Source: Blattamonas nauphoetae
Lineage: Eukaryota; Preaxostyla; Oxymonadida
Direction of reading: 5' to 3'
Assembly: GCA_033064195.1 (NCBI GenBank)
Contig: JARBJD010000239.1
Span: 1 to 64,000 of the forward strand
Length of the DNA stretch: 64,000 nt
A program made the position numbers and the translations under genes. Shown here piece by piece: positions 40,152-50,494 of this stretch. Below the pieces are notes generated by a model that saw only the letters and a list, made by a program, of their open reading frames with translations, searched no databases and was not told where the DNA came from. Every line of letters begins with the position of its first letter. The stretch's first letter is position 1.

Positions 40152-41971
40152 CTAATTTTTCGTCCTTGTTTCTTCCTTCAGTTTCTCCTTGTCTTTTTTT
40201 GCTTTCTTCTCAAGTTTCTGAGCCTTCTTCTTCTCTTTGGCTTTCTTCTGACTCTCATCCTTCGATGAATGAGTCCTCTTCTTCTTTTGAATTGGTTCTT
40301 CCCATTCTCCCTGACTGAGAATTCGTTTCTTTTGTTTTTGAGCGATTTGGTTCGATGGAGGTTGAATGGAGCTATCCGGAAGCTCTTGTAGTGTCGCGTT
40401 GATCCCCTGCAGATTGCATTGAGCAATGTTTACCAGGGACTGTGTCCGAAAGAACGGAGCGTATTCGTTTGTACTGCTCCGTCCGAATTTGTGACAAACA
40501 GCGAGAATATGTCTGCATGGGAGTTCTCTCGATTGATTGTGGACGCACTCACATACAAGCTGTCCTTTGTTGAAGTGGACTGGAAAGCCTTCTTGTTTGT
40601 CCATTGCTGTCACTTGAAATGAATTTGCGTCGACCTGAAGAACTGTTTGTGTTGTTGAGGCCTTTATTTCCGAGAGATTTCCCTCAATTACTGGATCAGG
40701 GACATCTTGAACGAGTTTTCCGACTTTCATTTGGAATCCAGCCCAACTCTCGAGTAATTGCAGGTAGAAGCGCTGAAAGAATGAAGTTGGAAGAAGTTCT
40801 CGGAATGGGAGAAGACGAGCGTTCTGAATTTCGACCGTCTGACTTGTGATTCTGCCGAAACATGGCAAGCGAAAATGTGCCACTGTCCATTTTGTTTTAT
40901 CAATTCCATCTAAATAGGCAAACGCCTCCCCATTTCTCTCAGCCAATGACATCATGATTTGAGAGTGCTTCAATGAATCTTCTGCTCGAGCAGCGGCAAA
41001 GAGCGTGGATACGGCTTCTTCCACTTTTCCCTTCTCTTGATCCTTCAAGTGATGTTTTAAATTTGTAGCGATGTGATGCACGCAGTAGTGGTGGTCGAAG
41101 GTTGGAAATGAAGTTGCAATCGCAGGAACAAGTGCAGAGCCACGATCACTGATGATCACCCTCGGCTGGTTCAGGGATTGAAGGTGTTCTTTTGAATACG
41201 CAAAAAAAGTTTGCCAATTTTTTTGTGTTTCTGAATTAAAAATTCCCATACTGACGATGTGAACATGGCTGAGGGCATCCACACATGTCATCAAAAATAG
41301 ACACTGTTGAAACTCCCACTTAAAGAATGTGGCATCGACACATATCATTGGAAGACAATTTTCGAGAATTGTATTTCCATGAGGAACTACAAAAATACAA
41401 TTGTCGAATATGTTGTCGATTGAATTGACAGTAAAATGTGCGGTTGGATTCTGAGTACAAATTTCGAAGAGAATCGATGGTAATCGACTCCATTCCTCTT
41501 CCATTGTTATGGATCGATGAGCTTCGACATCTTTTCTGATTAGGCGTGATGCTTCGAGAGAAATTTCTGATCCAAAAGTTGAAAAAATATGCTCTTTCGT
41601 CGATTGTCGAGAACAGAAACTGGTGCTTGGAGGGTTCTTGAGGAGGGTATTGGTGATAATGGCAGCAGGAAGCTGAGGACTTTTGCCACATGGTGTATTT
41701 TTGTGTTGATCCTGACAATTTTCGATTTTCAAACGCTGTTCCTGATCTTTCTTCAGAAAGATTCGAAAGGGCATTCCGATGTCCGACAGGAAACTACGAA
41801 GGTGTCTGGTTTTGGTGTACCCAAACTAGTTTTCTGATTTGTTCGAACTTTAAACTGAGGAGAGAATCTATGCGAAGCCGCATAAAGCCAGAAAAATTCT
41901 TTCGCATCCCGATCAGAATTGAACGATTGGCCGATGTGAATATCGTAGGAGTGATGGTGGAAGAATGTCAT
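40152..41971 (-). CDS. MULE transposase with SWIM zinc finger, frameshifted near its N-terminus
   Basis: The main frame (41,774-40,152) has the MULE DDE core: CVDATFFKWEFQQ (Asp 147), VIISDRGSALVPAI (Asp 210), HHYCVHHIATNL (residues 228-239) and VEIQNARLLPFRELLP (Glu 315 candidate), then a SWIM finger CECVHN-x5-PCRH near 408-422 and a lysine-rich tail. Upstream in another frame (41,971-41,753) is a FAR1/MuDR-type DNA-binding front (GQSFNSDRDAKEFFWLYAASHRF, SCRTSECPF). The two meet at the CPF codons near 41,760, where one base seems to be missing. The enzyme cuts and rejoins transposon ends. This copy is probably defective unless frameshifting occurs. Confidence 0.88.
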
Positions 41972-42059
41972 AAGTAGAATGGTTCAGATCAAATGCGAAT
42001 AAACACACAGCAGACAGGAATGTCGCGTAAGCAGCTAGTCCTGTCTCGATGGTGTGTGT

Positions 42060-42607
42060 CTCCTCTTATTGTTACCTTCTCTTCTCACTTTAGATCTCAT
42101 TATGAGGAATTATGAAAGATCCTTTTGGATTGCTGATGAAGAGACGACAATGCGTTCGCGTGGATGTTGACCCTCATCACGGCTCTGTGCTGTATGTCTC
42201 CTTTTATTTTTACCTTCTCTTCTCACTTTAGATCTCATTATGAGGAATTATGAAAGATCCTTTTGGATTGCTGATGAAGAGACGACAATGCGTTCGCGTG
42301 GATGTTGACCCTCATCACGGCTCTGTGCTGTATGTCTCCTTTTATTTTTACCTTCACTTCTCACTTTAGATCTCATTATGAGGAATTATGAAAGATCCTT
42401 TTGGATTGCTGATGAAGAGACGACAATGCGTTCGCGTGGATGTTGACCCTCATCACGGCTCTGTGCTGTATGTCTCCTTTTATTTTTACCTTCACTTCTC
42501 ACTTTAGATCTCATTATGAGGAATTATGAAAGATCCTTTTGGATTGCTGATGAAGAGACGACAATGCGTTCGCGTGGATGTTGACCCTCATCACGGCTCT
42601 GTGCTGG
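42060..42607. repeat. Four tandem 138-bp units at inner edge of right MULE arm
   Basis: The words TAGATCTCATTATGAGG start at 42,091, 42,229, 42,367 and 42,505, exactly 138 bp apart, and the units are almost identical. The left arm has only one unit at the matching place, so three extra copies were added on the right after or during duplication of the arm. Each unit contains the palindrome GATCTCATTATGAG and a GACCCTCATCACGGCTCTGTG segment. Confidence 0.92.
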
Positions 42608-43518
42608 GCAACATGCAACTTGGTCGGACAGACCTAGTCAGTCAATGAGTGATTGTATCGGTGATTTTCTAGGAAATGAGGAGAATCCTAGCGATTAGAG
42701 ATTCGGAAAAAATTCTCTTTCTCACAATTTCTGATTGTGAATTAGGGCGATCTTGAAAAAGAATGTGTAGATTCTCTGTCATTAAACCTTCTTTTATCTT
42801 TAAAGAACACCTATTCCCTCAACATCAAGTCTTGGAACCTTCTAGAGGTCTATACATTTAGGAGAACTCCTATTTGTGATTTGATGGTTTGATCCGACCC
42901 TTATTTTCAGATTTCCTCCGAGGTTTCTGTGCTTTTGCCGGAATCCTAAAGCAACATATCTTCCCTAGAAAGATCTGAATAGTGTGTTTTTGACTGTTAG
43001 AGTCCATTTTGATCTGTCCCGCCAAGGTTCATTTTGCCCTGTGCTGTATGTCTCCTTTTATTTTTACCTTCTCTTCTCACTTTAGATCTCATTATGAGGA
43101 ATTATGAAAGATCCTTTTGGATTGCTGATGAAGAGACGACAATGCGTTCGCGTGGATGTTGACCCTCATCACGGCTCTGTGCTGTATCTCTCCTTTTATT
43201 TTTACCTTCACTTTGCATCCTACGCCTTCTTTCCATCGCTATTTTCATGAATATTTCTCGAACCTGACCCACTCACTTCCTTTGTCTATATTCACGAGTT
43301 CGATGCTTTTTTTGTTTTAATGCTCTATTTTTGACACTTCTCTCTTTGCTCATTCACTTGTCTGCCATTCCCAAAACTGATCAATTGACACCTCCGTCTT
43401 CGGAGGTGTCCATGATCTGGTGGTGTCCAAATTCTGGTTTTTAAGAACTCAAAAGTGTCCAAATTCTGGTGGAAAATTTCAGGTGTCAAAATTCTGGTGA
43501 ATTCGATCAAAAGTGTCC
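42487..43518 (-). repeat. MULE right terminal inverted repeat, about 1.03 kb
   Basis: Mirror image of the left repeat: terminal part (43,190-43,518), one 138-bp unit (43,045-43,190), the 440-bp middle piece (42,606-43,045) and the innermost unit, which belongs to the tandem array. Confidence 0.88.
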
Positions 43519-43645
43519 AAAAAATTGCGCATCTCCAATTCAAGAGTCATGGGTTGAATATGTTGTTCTGGTCTTTCCGACCAATTTCATTATTTCTTGA
43601 ATCGATTAATCGTCTCCGATCAGAAAGAGCCATAAAAACAGACAC

Positions 43646-45243
43646 ATGCCCTGCCACTGTCGTGCATGCTGTTGTGTCTCTTTCCCCTATTTCTTCTTAA
43701 TCTTCGGCTACGTCATCTACTTCGCTTTAATCTACTACGGTCTCTTCAGAACAACTACCTGGCTTGCTTATGCTTGGTTAAAGTCTTTCCCATGGGGGTA
43801 CATGATTCTCGGTGTCGGATGTCTCATCTTCATGTGTGTGTATTTCCTCACGAAACAGTTCACCAACAAAAACTACAACTGTGGGATGATGACAGCTAGT
43901 TACTTGCTTTTTGTTTCTCGAGAATTCTTTTGCGCTCTTTCTCCGTTCTGTATCGTGGTGGAATTCGTAATGATGTTCGCACACATTTTCTCGATTTCGG
44001 TGCTCTTGAAAAACCAATGGATTGTAGGATGTATCTGCTGTTTTGGAGGATTAATTGTTGTGACTTATGGTCTTATCAACGGAAACCATTTCCACATCCG
44101 ACGACGAAGAATTCGGACGTATCTCTCGTCGTCGCTCCGAATCGTCCATCTAAGTGATTCACATAATGGGGTGCGCCCGGAACGAGATATGAAACGGATG
44201 GTCAGAAAAGTGCTGGAACTTCATCCAGACATGATATTGATCACAGGAGACGTTTTGGATTCGATCGCCCTTTTTGTACGACCATCAGAAGAAGAAAAGA
44301 TTGGGGGATCCTCGCGAATCGGTGAGAACAAGTACTATGGCTGCCGGTCTGACGAAACAAGGCCACTTGGGGAGCTGATTGCGCCTCTTGGAGTTTTCTT
44401 TGTGACTGTATGACTTTGTCATTGTTCATTAATATTTACGTTCTGCTTCTTCTCATCTATTATCTCTATTTCATTCATTTTGAACTCTTTTCCGTGCGAA
44501 TATTGTCATTTTATTGCTCAGGGCAACCACGAGTTCTATCACGATATCAATGGCGTGAAGAGAACATTGGCGCAATATCCGAATGTATTCTGGTTTATAT
44601 GCTCATTTTCTGAAATTATCTTTTGTTACCTTGTCGCTGACTCCTTACCTCTCCAGATTTATTGCCATCTTTTCTCAACATTCTTTTCTCGTCATAGATC
44701 ACAGTGATGGATGGTCGTGTGCTTGATCTGGTTCACAACGGAGATGCCATCCGAATTCTTGGTTTGGCAGGGAATAGACCATCGTTTTCAGCGAATTTCG
44801 AGCTCCCAACATTCAGCCAACCCCTTTCCGCGGCATCAGACTCCCACCACACCGCAGTGGATCCCTTCACAATATTCCTGCAGCACCAACCGTACAAACG
44901 AGCGAGTGTGCAGAATATGCTTCGTTCGTCAGCAACAGTGGGGTTCTTTGGGCACACACACGGCGGACAGACATTCCCGAACTGGCCAGCGGTGAAATGT
45001 GAGTGGGTTGCGAGTCGAGGGAGAGTGGAGCTGAAGGGCCATCGCGAGGGCGAGGGTGGTGGGAGTGAGTTTGTGAGTGAGGAGGAGGAGTGGAAAGGAA
45101 AACGCTATCGAAATTGGTTGGTTGATGGGAATCCGTCGATGTTTGTGCATCAGGGAACAGGGACAATGCTTGCTCCGTATAGAACGATTGGTAACTGTTC
45201 GATTGATGTGTTTGATTTTGTGGGCCAAGATACAGAATGCTGA
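43646..45243 (+). CDS. Membrane-anchored metallophosphoesterase (TMPPE/YkuE-like), 456 aa, three exons
   Basis: Exons 43,646-44,407, 44,522-44,584 and 44,698-45,243, joined by 114- and 113-bp GT-AG introns (both 5-prime ends GTAT), give one open protein. About four TM helices occupy residues 10-150. The calcineurin-like phosphoesterase domain follows: HLSDSHNG (D-x-H), ITGDVLD, GNHEFYHD at the first exon join, a later QHQPYK and GHTHGG. These residues bind two metal ions and hydrolyse phosphate esters. The plan with TM helices first resembles animal TMPPE and bacterial YkuE/YaeI proteins. An acidic insert (EGEGGGSEFVSEEEEW) sits between the GHTH motif and the C-terminus. Substrate unknown. 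Confidence 0.87.
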
Positions 45244-45675
45244 ACGACGCAAACGCTTTGGAGGAGAGAAGCGGCGGACAATAGATGGTATTTTGAGAAA
45301 AAAGGCAAAAACAGGATAAGGGCTTCGAGAAACGGGTGCATGTTTCGGTGATGTGATAACAGCTTCAGTGATTTGAAAAGAAGTGTTTACAATTAGTTAT
45401 TTTTTGATGTGTGGATTGATAGATTATCATTTCCAGAATTGGATGTTATCGAGATTGAATTTTGCATGGACCGAGAAGTTGAGATCGATTGTGGGTATTC
45501 AGAACTGGATCCACCTCCTCTCGGAATCCGGAGCTCGGAGGGTACCCCGGATCAGTGTAATCTCCCATAAGGAGTATATTGAGATCATATTTCTCGGATA
45601 ACAGTGGAGAACTTCTCCATTTCGATGAGGGTGATAGAAACGTTTTGGTTGTGGGTCAACAAAAGTCTCATTGAA
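45244..45675. other. Intergenic region before the ABC transporter
   Basis: No gene. It holds the downstream flank of the metallophosphoesterase and the probable promoter of the transporter. The frame of the transporter is open upstream of 45,676, with another in-frame ATG at 45,625. Confidence 0.4.
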
Positions 45676-48600
45676 ATGTCAACAAAATCAAGCACACTAC
45701 CACAATATCCAAGTGAAAACACTTCGCCAGTCACTCAGGAACCACAACAGACAAATCCAAATCCAAATGAGACAGAAATCTTTCAGGCATCAACACAGTG
45801 GGATGAATCCCATCTCGTTCCCGTGTCACCGTCCATTGTTGGACCAAACCAAACTCCAACACCATCATCATATCCTCAAGAGGATCCACATCAGAGCACA
45901 AAGCAAGACTCATCAGAAATTCCTCGCTCAGTCAATCCTGAAGAATCCCACCCATTCATCGCAAACCTCTTCATGTGCTTCATCTTCCCCTTCCTCTGCA
46001 AATGCCATCCCCTCACAGACAGAGACATCCCCGCCACACACAAGTACGACAGATCCAAGCCAGCCACTGTCATTTTCCAGCAGAAGTGGACACCTGTTTT
46101 TGAGAAGTTCTCCGCTGACGTCGAAGCGAGAGGCATCGACAAAGTGAAGAAGCCGAACGTGTTTTGGGTTGCCATCAAATCAGCAGGATTCGGTCCTTTC
46201 TTTGCTGGGCTTGTTCTTCTCTTGTGCAACATCGCATTCACTGCCCTCACTCCCTTCTTCTCCAAAATGTTCCTTCGAGTCCTCGCCAACAAAGACGACC
46301 CAACACACACTGATCCTGTCACCTTCCCGTGGACAGCTGGTGTGATGCTCGTCCTCTGCCCTGCTCTCGTGGCTTTCTTCGACGTGGCGGGGAACAGAGT
46401 CATCTACCACCACTCCGTCCGCATGCGAGCGGGCATTGTCGGTGCTGTTTACGACAAGCTGTTCAAAATGAAGAACATGGCATCACTCGGCGCTGCGGAC
46501 ACTGGACGCATGATCTCGCTGATCAGTGTCGATGCGAGGATGATTGCTGAACTCACTCCACAAGCCGCCATGCTCATCGTCACTCCCTTCCAAATGCTGG
46601 CTGGCCTCATTTTGATCATTGTCGATTTGGGATGGAGTGTTGTTCTGTCTCTCGTCACTCTCGTTGTCGTCCTTGCCATCCCTCTCGCCCTTTCCAGCCT
46701 CATCCGCAAATACTCCAACTCCTACCTCGCCTTCAGCGACACTCGCACTCGCGTCACAAACGAAACACTCCAAGGGATCCGCGTTGTGAAGTATTCTGGT
46801 TTGGAGCATGTCTTCCGCGAATCCATCCTCAAACCACGAAATGAACAGGTGAACGCCACAAAGAACTTTGTCTTCCTCATCCAGATCAGCGCCTCGATCA
46901 TGCGAGCTCTGCCGATCCTCGTCAACTTTGTCTGCTTCATCGCTTTCGCTGGCTTTTCCGATGCTTCACCGCTCACTTTCGCAGTACGTGTCATGCCCAA
47001 CGCTGGATACCTCGCCATGGTCACCCAGCCCTGCACGATGATCCCCATCTACATCCAAGCGATTGTCTTGCTCGGTGTGTCTTCAGGAAGACTGCAGGAC
47101 TTTCTCGCTCTTCCCGAGATGAAGAGTCACAGTGTGAAGAGAGACACTCCAAACAACGAAGAAATCGCGATTCAGATTGTTGACGGAGAGTTCAAATGGG
47201 GCGATGCTCCCGACATCCCTCTCACAAACGAAGAGAAACTCAGCCTGCAGAAGGAGAACAAGAAGAGGAAGCAGGATCTCGCCAACGACCGCGCAAAGAT
47301 GCAGATTGAAGAGATGACCACTCCCCAACAATCTCCATCAGACACAGACACACAAAACGGAAAGGTGAGCAACGAGTCGGAGGTCAGAGACGAGCCAAAT
47401 GCCATCTTCCGCCCAAATGCGTCTCCAAACATCAATCAAAACGCAAACGAACCGAACACGTTTATCTCACCATCACCAAGCCCGAACGTCCCGACGTCAG
47501 CTTCACCATCCGCTTCCTCCCAAATCAATCAGCCCACTCTCCGCAACATCAACCTCTCCATCCCAAAAGGATCCCTCACAATGATTGTTGGACCAGTCGG
47601 ATGTGGGAAATCATCGCTGGGCGCTGCAATTGTCGGCGACATCGAACAAAACTGTGGAACGATTGTCCAAAGCGGGAGAATCACGTACTGCCCGCAAACA
47701 CCCTGGATCGTCAACAACACCGTCCGAGGCAACATCACCTTCGACGCTGAGTTCGACGAAGACAAGTATTGGAATGCTGTCCGCGTGTGTGCGCTGCAGC
47801 CCGACTACAAAATCTTCGCAGCAGGCGATCAGACGGCGATTGGAGAGAAGGGTGTGAACATGAGTGGAGGACAGAAAGCGAGAATCCAGCTTGCACGAGC
47901 TGTTTACTCTGACAAAGACATTTTCATCCTCGACGACCCACTCTCCGCTGTCGACGCCCACGTTGGGCGATATCTGATGGACGAGTGCATCTGCGGTGCT
48001 CTCAAAGGCAAGACTGTCATCCTCATGACCAACAACCTCCAATTCCTTGATCGAGCTGACAAAGTGGTGGTCTTGAGAGACGGAGTCATCAAAGCACAGG
48101 GACCGTACGCCGAGATTCGCGAGCAGGGCATCAATTTCGACGAATTTCTGATCAGATCCGACAAAAGCGAGAAGACTGAGAAGACAGCCGAAGCGAAGAA
48201 AGAAGAGAAGCAGGAGGAGCAGAACGACGATGAGAATGCGAAGACAATCATGACACAGGAAGAACAGGAGACAGGCGGAATCAAATTCTCGTCCTACGTC
48301 AACTTCCTCCAGACTCTCATGCCCGCCCCGGCTGTCATTCTCTTCCTCCTCTTCGTCGTCATCGGCGAGGTTGTCTCTCCCTTCACCCAGTGGTGGATGG
48401 CTCGCTGCGGAACACCAACTGACTTCCCATCTCTCCCATTCTTCTGGAAGCTCGGAATTTATGGCCTGCTTGGTGTGGCAACCCTCTTCCTTCTCATGTT
48501 GCGCTCGTGCATGGTGCGGAGTGCTGTGAAGAGGTCAGCCACCAAAATACACAACAATCTGCTCGACCAAGTCCTCAACTGTCCGTCGTCCTTCTTCGAC

Positions 48601-50070
48601 ACCACTCCGCTCGGCAGGATCATCAACAGGTTCAGCGGAGACATGCCACAGGTCGATCAGTTCCTTCTCAACACGTTCCTCCAGGTCCTGACACTGTGGA
48701 TCGGAGTGATTGGGCAGATTGTGATTGTCGGTGTCGACACTCCCGTCTTCCTCGCGTTTGGCATCCCTGTGCTGATTCTGTACCTCCTGATTCTTCTCAT
48801 GTACTCTCGTGTCTCACGAAATCTCCAACGACTCGAATCCATCGCTCGCTCTCCTGTCATCTCCCTCTTCTCCGAGACCATCTCGGGCGCTGGCCTCACC
48901 ACAATCAGAAGCTACGGAAGGGAAGAACAGTGGAAGGAGCGCTTCCACAACGTCAACGATTTCTGGACGACCATCTTCCAGCTGTACAGACACGGGCTGA
49001 AATGGGCGACACTCTACTCCGGCTTCATCTCTCTCGTCCTCAACCTCGGCGTGGTCATCGTTGGATGGTTCTTCATGAACACTTCCACACTCTCCGTGGC
49101 AATCATGTCTGCTGCACTCTTCTCCAACTTGGGCCTCCATCTCATCCAGCAGACTGTCGAGCTCGAATCCAAAATGACATCCTTCGATCGCATCCAATAC
49201 TACTCCAACAACCTCCCTCAAGAATCCACCACACACGAAGTGGAAGTTCCCGACAGCTGGCCACAGCGAGGCGACGTCACTTTCGAAAACGTGAAGTTCA
49301 AATACCGCCCTGGCCTTCCATTTGTGCTGAAGGGGATTGATCTGGACATCGAGGGTGGGGAGAGCATCGGAGTGTGTGGCCGCACTGGCGCTGGCAAATC
49401 ATCGCTTCTTTTCGTTCTCTTCCGACTGGTCGAGCTCGACCCAAAACTGGCTCCCAAAATCATCGATCCCAAGACTGGTTTCCTGACCGACCCCGATCCC
49501 GACGATGAGCCTAACAGCGGGCGGATCCTGATTGATGGAGTGGACATCTCCAAAATTGACATCCACCGAATGCGCCGAGCAGTGGCGATTATCCCGCAAG
49601 ACCCGACATTGTTCACAGGAAGTCTGAGATACAACTTGGACTTGGCAGGAAAGTGCAGCGACGACCGAATCTGGGAAGTGCTCGACATGGTCCAGATGCG
49701 CGAGGTGGTTTCTGAGATGGAGTACGGACTGGACACTCCTGTTGCTGAGGGAGGAAGCAACTTCTCGGCTGGGCAGAGGCAACTTTTGTGTTTTGGACGA
49801 GCGATCCTGAACAACAGTCGTGTTGTAGTTATGGATGAAGCTACAGCGAATGTGGATGTGGAGACGGACGCTGGAATTCAGAGGACAATCCGCGAACAAC
49901 TCAAAGAGCAGACAGTCATTGTGATTGCTCATCGTCTCAACACAATCATGGACTCCTCTCGAATTGTGGTGATGGACAAGGGAGAGGTTGCGGAGTTCGA
50001 CACGCCCGACAACCTCAAAGCCAACCCACAATCCGCGTTCAATTCTCTCATCCACTCACTCAGCACATAA
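45676..50070 (+). CDS. ABCC/MRP-type ABC transporter, about 1,464 aa
   Basis: Two half transporters without introns. TMD1 is at about residues 165-470 and TMD2 at about 870-1,170. NBD1 has Walker A GPVGCGKSS near 639, signature MSGGQKARIQLA near 728 and Walker B ILDDP near 750, with Asp in the catalytic place as usual in ABCC site 1. NBD2 has GRTGAGKSSL near 1,235, FSAGQRQLLC near 1,362 and VVMDEAT near 1,384. The N-terminal extra TMD0 is absent, so it is a short type like MRP4/5, exporting anionic conjugates or drugs using ATP. A roughly 100-residue polar insert with PNASPN/NQNANEPN repeats interrupts the start of NBD1. The start at 45,676 (MSTKSST) is preferred; 45,625 is possible. Confidence 0.93.
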   Translation: MSTKSSTLPQYPSENTSPVTQEPQQTNPNPNETEIFQASTQWDESHLVPVSPSIVGPNQTPTPSSYPQEDPHQSTKQDSSEIPRSVNPEESHPFIANLFMCFIFPFLCKCHPLTDRDIPATHKYDRSKPATVIFQQKWTPVFEKFSADVEARGIDKVKKPNVFWVAIKSAGFGPFFAGLVLLLCNIAFTALTPFFSKMFLRVLANKDDPTHTDPVTFPWTAGVMLVLCPALVAFFDVAGNRVIYHHSVRMRAGIVGAVYDKLFKMKNMASLGAADTGRMISLISVDARMIAELTPQAAMLIVTPFQMLAGLILIIVDLGWSVVLSLVTLVVVLAIPLALSSLIRKYSNSYLAFSDTRTRVTNETLQGIRVVKYSGLEHVFRESILKPRNEQVNATKNFVFLIQISASIMRALPILVNFVCFIAFAGFSDASPLTFAVRVMPNAGYLAMVTQPCTMIPIYIQAIVLLGVSSGRLQDFLALPEMKSHSVKRDTPNNEEIAIQIVDGEFKWGDAPDIPLTNEEKLSLQKENKKRKQDLANDRAKMQIEEMTTPQQSPSDTDTQNGKVSNESEVRDEPNAIFRPNASPNINQNANEPNTFISPSPSPNVPTSASPSASSQINQPTLRNINLSIPKGSLTMIVGPVGCGKSSLGAAIVGDIEQNCGTIVQSGRITYCPQTPWIVNNTVRGNITFDAEFDEDKYWNAVRVCALQPDYKIFAAGDQTAIGEKGVNMSGGQKARIQLARAVYSDKDIFILDDPLSAVDAHVGRYLMDECICGALKGKTVILMTNNLQFLDRADKVVVLRDGVIKAQGPYAEIREQGINFDEFLIRSDKSEKTEKTAEAKKEEKQEEQNDDENAKTIMTQEEQETGGIKFSSYVNFLQTLMPAPAVILFLLFVVIGEVVSPFTQWWMARCGTPTDFPSLPFFWKLGIYGLLGVATLFLLMLRSCMVRSAVKRSATKIHNNLLDQVLNCPSSFFDTTPLGRIINRFSGDMPQVDQFLLNTFLQVLTLWIGVIGQIVIVGVDTPVFLAFGIPVLILYLLILLMYSRVSRNLQRLESIARSPVISLFSETISGAGLTTIRSYGREEQWKERFHNVNDFWTTIFQLYRHGLKWATLYSGFISLVLNLGVVIVGWFFMNTSTLSVAIMSAALFSNLGLHLIQQTVELESKMTSFDRIQYYSNNLPQESTTHEVEVPDSWPQRGDVTFENVKFKYRPGLPFVLKGIDLDIEGGESIGVCGRTGAGKSSLLFVLFRLVELDPKLAPKIIDPKTGFLTDPDPDDEPNSGRILIDGVDISKIDIHRMRRAVAIIPQDPTLFTGSLRYNLDLAGKCSDDRIWEVLDMVQMREVVSEMEYGLDTPVAEGGSNFSAGQRQLLCFGRAILNNSRVVVMDEATANVDVETDAGIQRTIREQLKEQTVIVIAHRLNTIMDSSRIVVMDKGEVAEFDTPDNLKANPQSAFNSLIHSLST

Positions 50071-50494
50071 TGTGCACACTTTTTGTCTTCGTTTCGTCTT
50101 TCTTTTCCAGTTGCTTATGATCTTTCTTTCATTCGCTTCAAAGTTTCGATTTCGTTGATTGCCATTTCTGGAACAAGAGAAACAAAAAGTGGCTCTTACC
50201 AAATCATTTGTCAAGCACGGATGTTTCGATTTCGTGTTAAGTGATGGAAAGTTGGATTGGATGAAGTTGAATGAAACGGAGAGGATGGATGAAGGCCCAT
50301 CTAGAATCAAGGCGTGATCGATCCCATACTGACTGAAAATAGCCAGAATGCCATCAACAAGACTCCGACCATACAGCTCTGCAATAATCTCTCTTTTCGT
50401 GATAACTACAATCATCTGACTCGATTTCAAGGACTGATTGTTTGTCCGACGTTTTCAGCCCATAAGATGAGTAACCTTGTCACGTTGCTCAAAT
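50071..50494. other. Intergenic region
   Basis: AT-rich DNA between the transporter stop and the SDR start, with no feature I can support. A minus-strand frame covering most of it (124 codons) has no protein-like motifs. Confidence 0.4.

Larger units (their letters stand above)
38358..43518. mobile_element. MULE DNA transposon, complete, 5.16 kb
   Basis: Bounded by long inverted repeats beginning GGACACTTTTGATCGAATTC. Flanks are AAAAATAT on the left (38,350-38,357) and AAAAAATT on the right (43,519-43,526), an imperfect 8-base target duplication as expected for Mutator-like elements. It encodes one transposase on the minus strand and carries unique spacer on both sides. It lies between the TMEM151 gene and the metallophosphoesterase gene and breaks neither. 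The two arms are almost identical, so the insertion is recent, although the transposase front end has a frame change. Confidence 0.9.

Noticed and set aside
45528-45560. GGAGCTCGGAGGGTACCCCGGATC, reminiscent of a cloning-vector polylinker
   Set aside because: Only partly alike, with extra and missing bases between the sites, and no vector sequence around it; probably chance.
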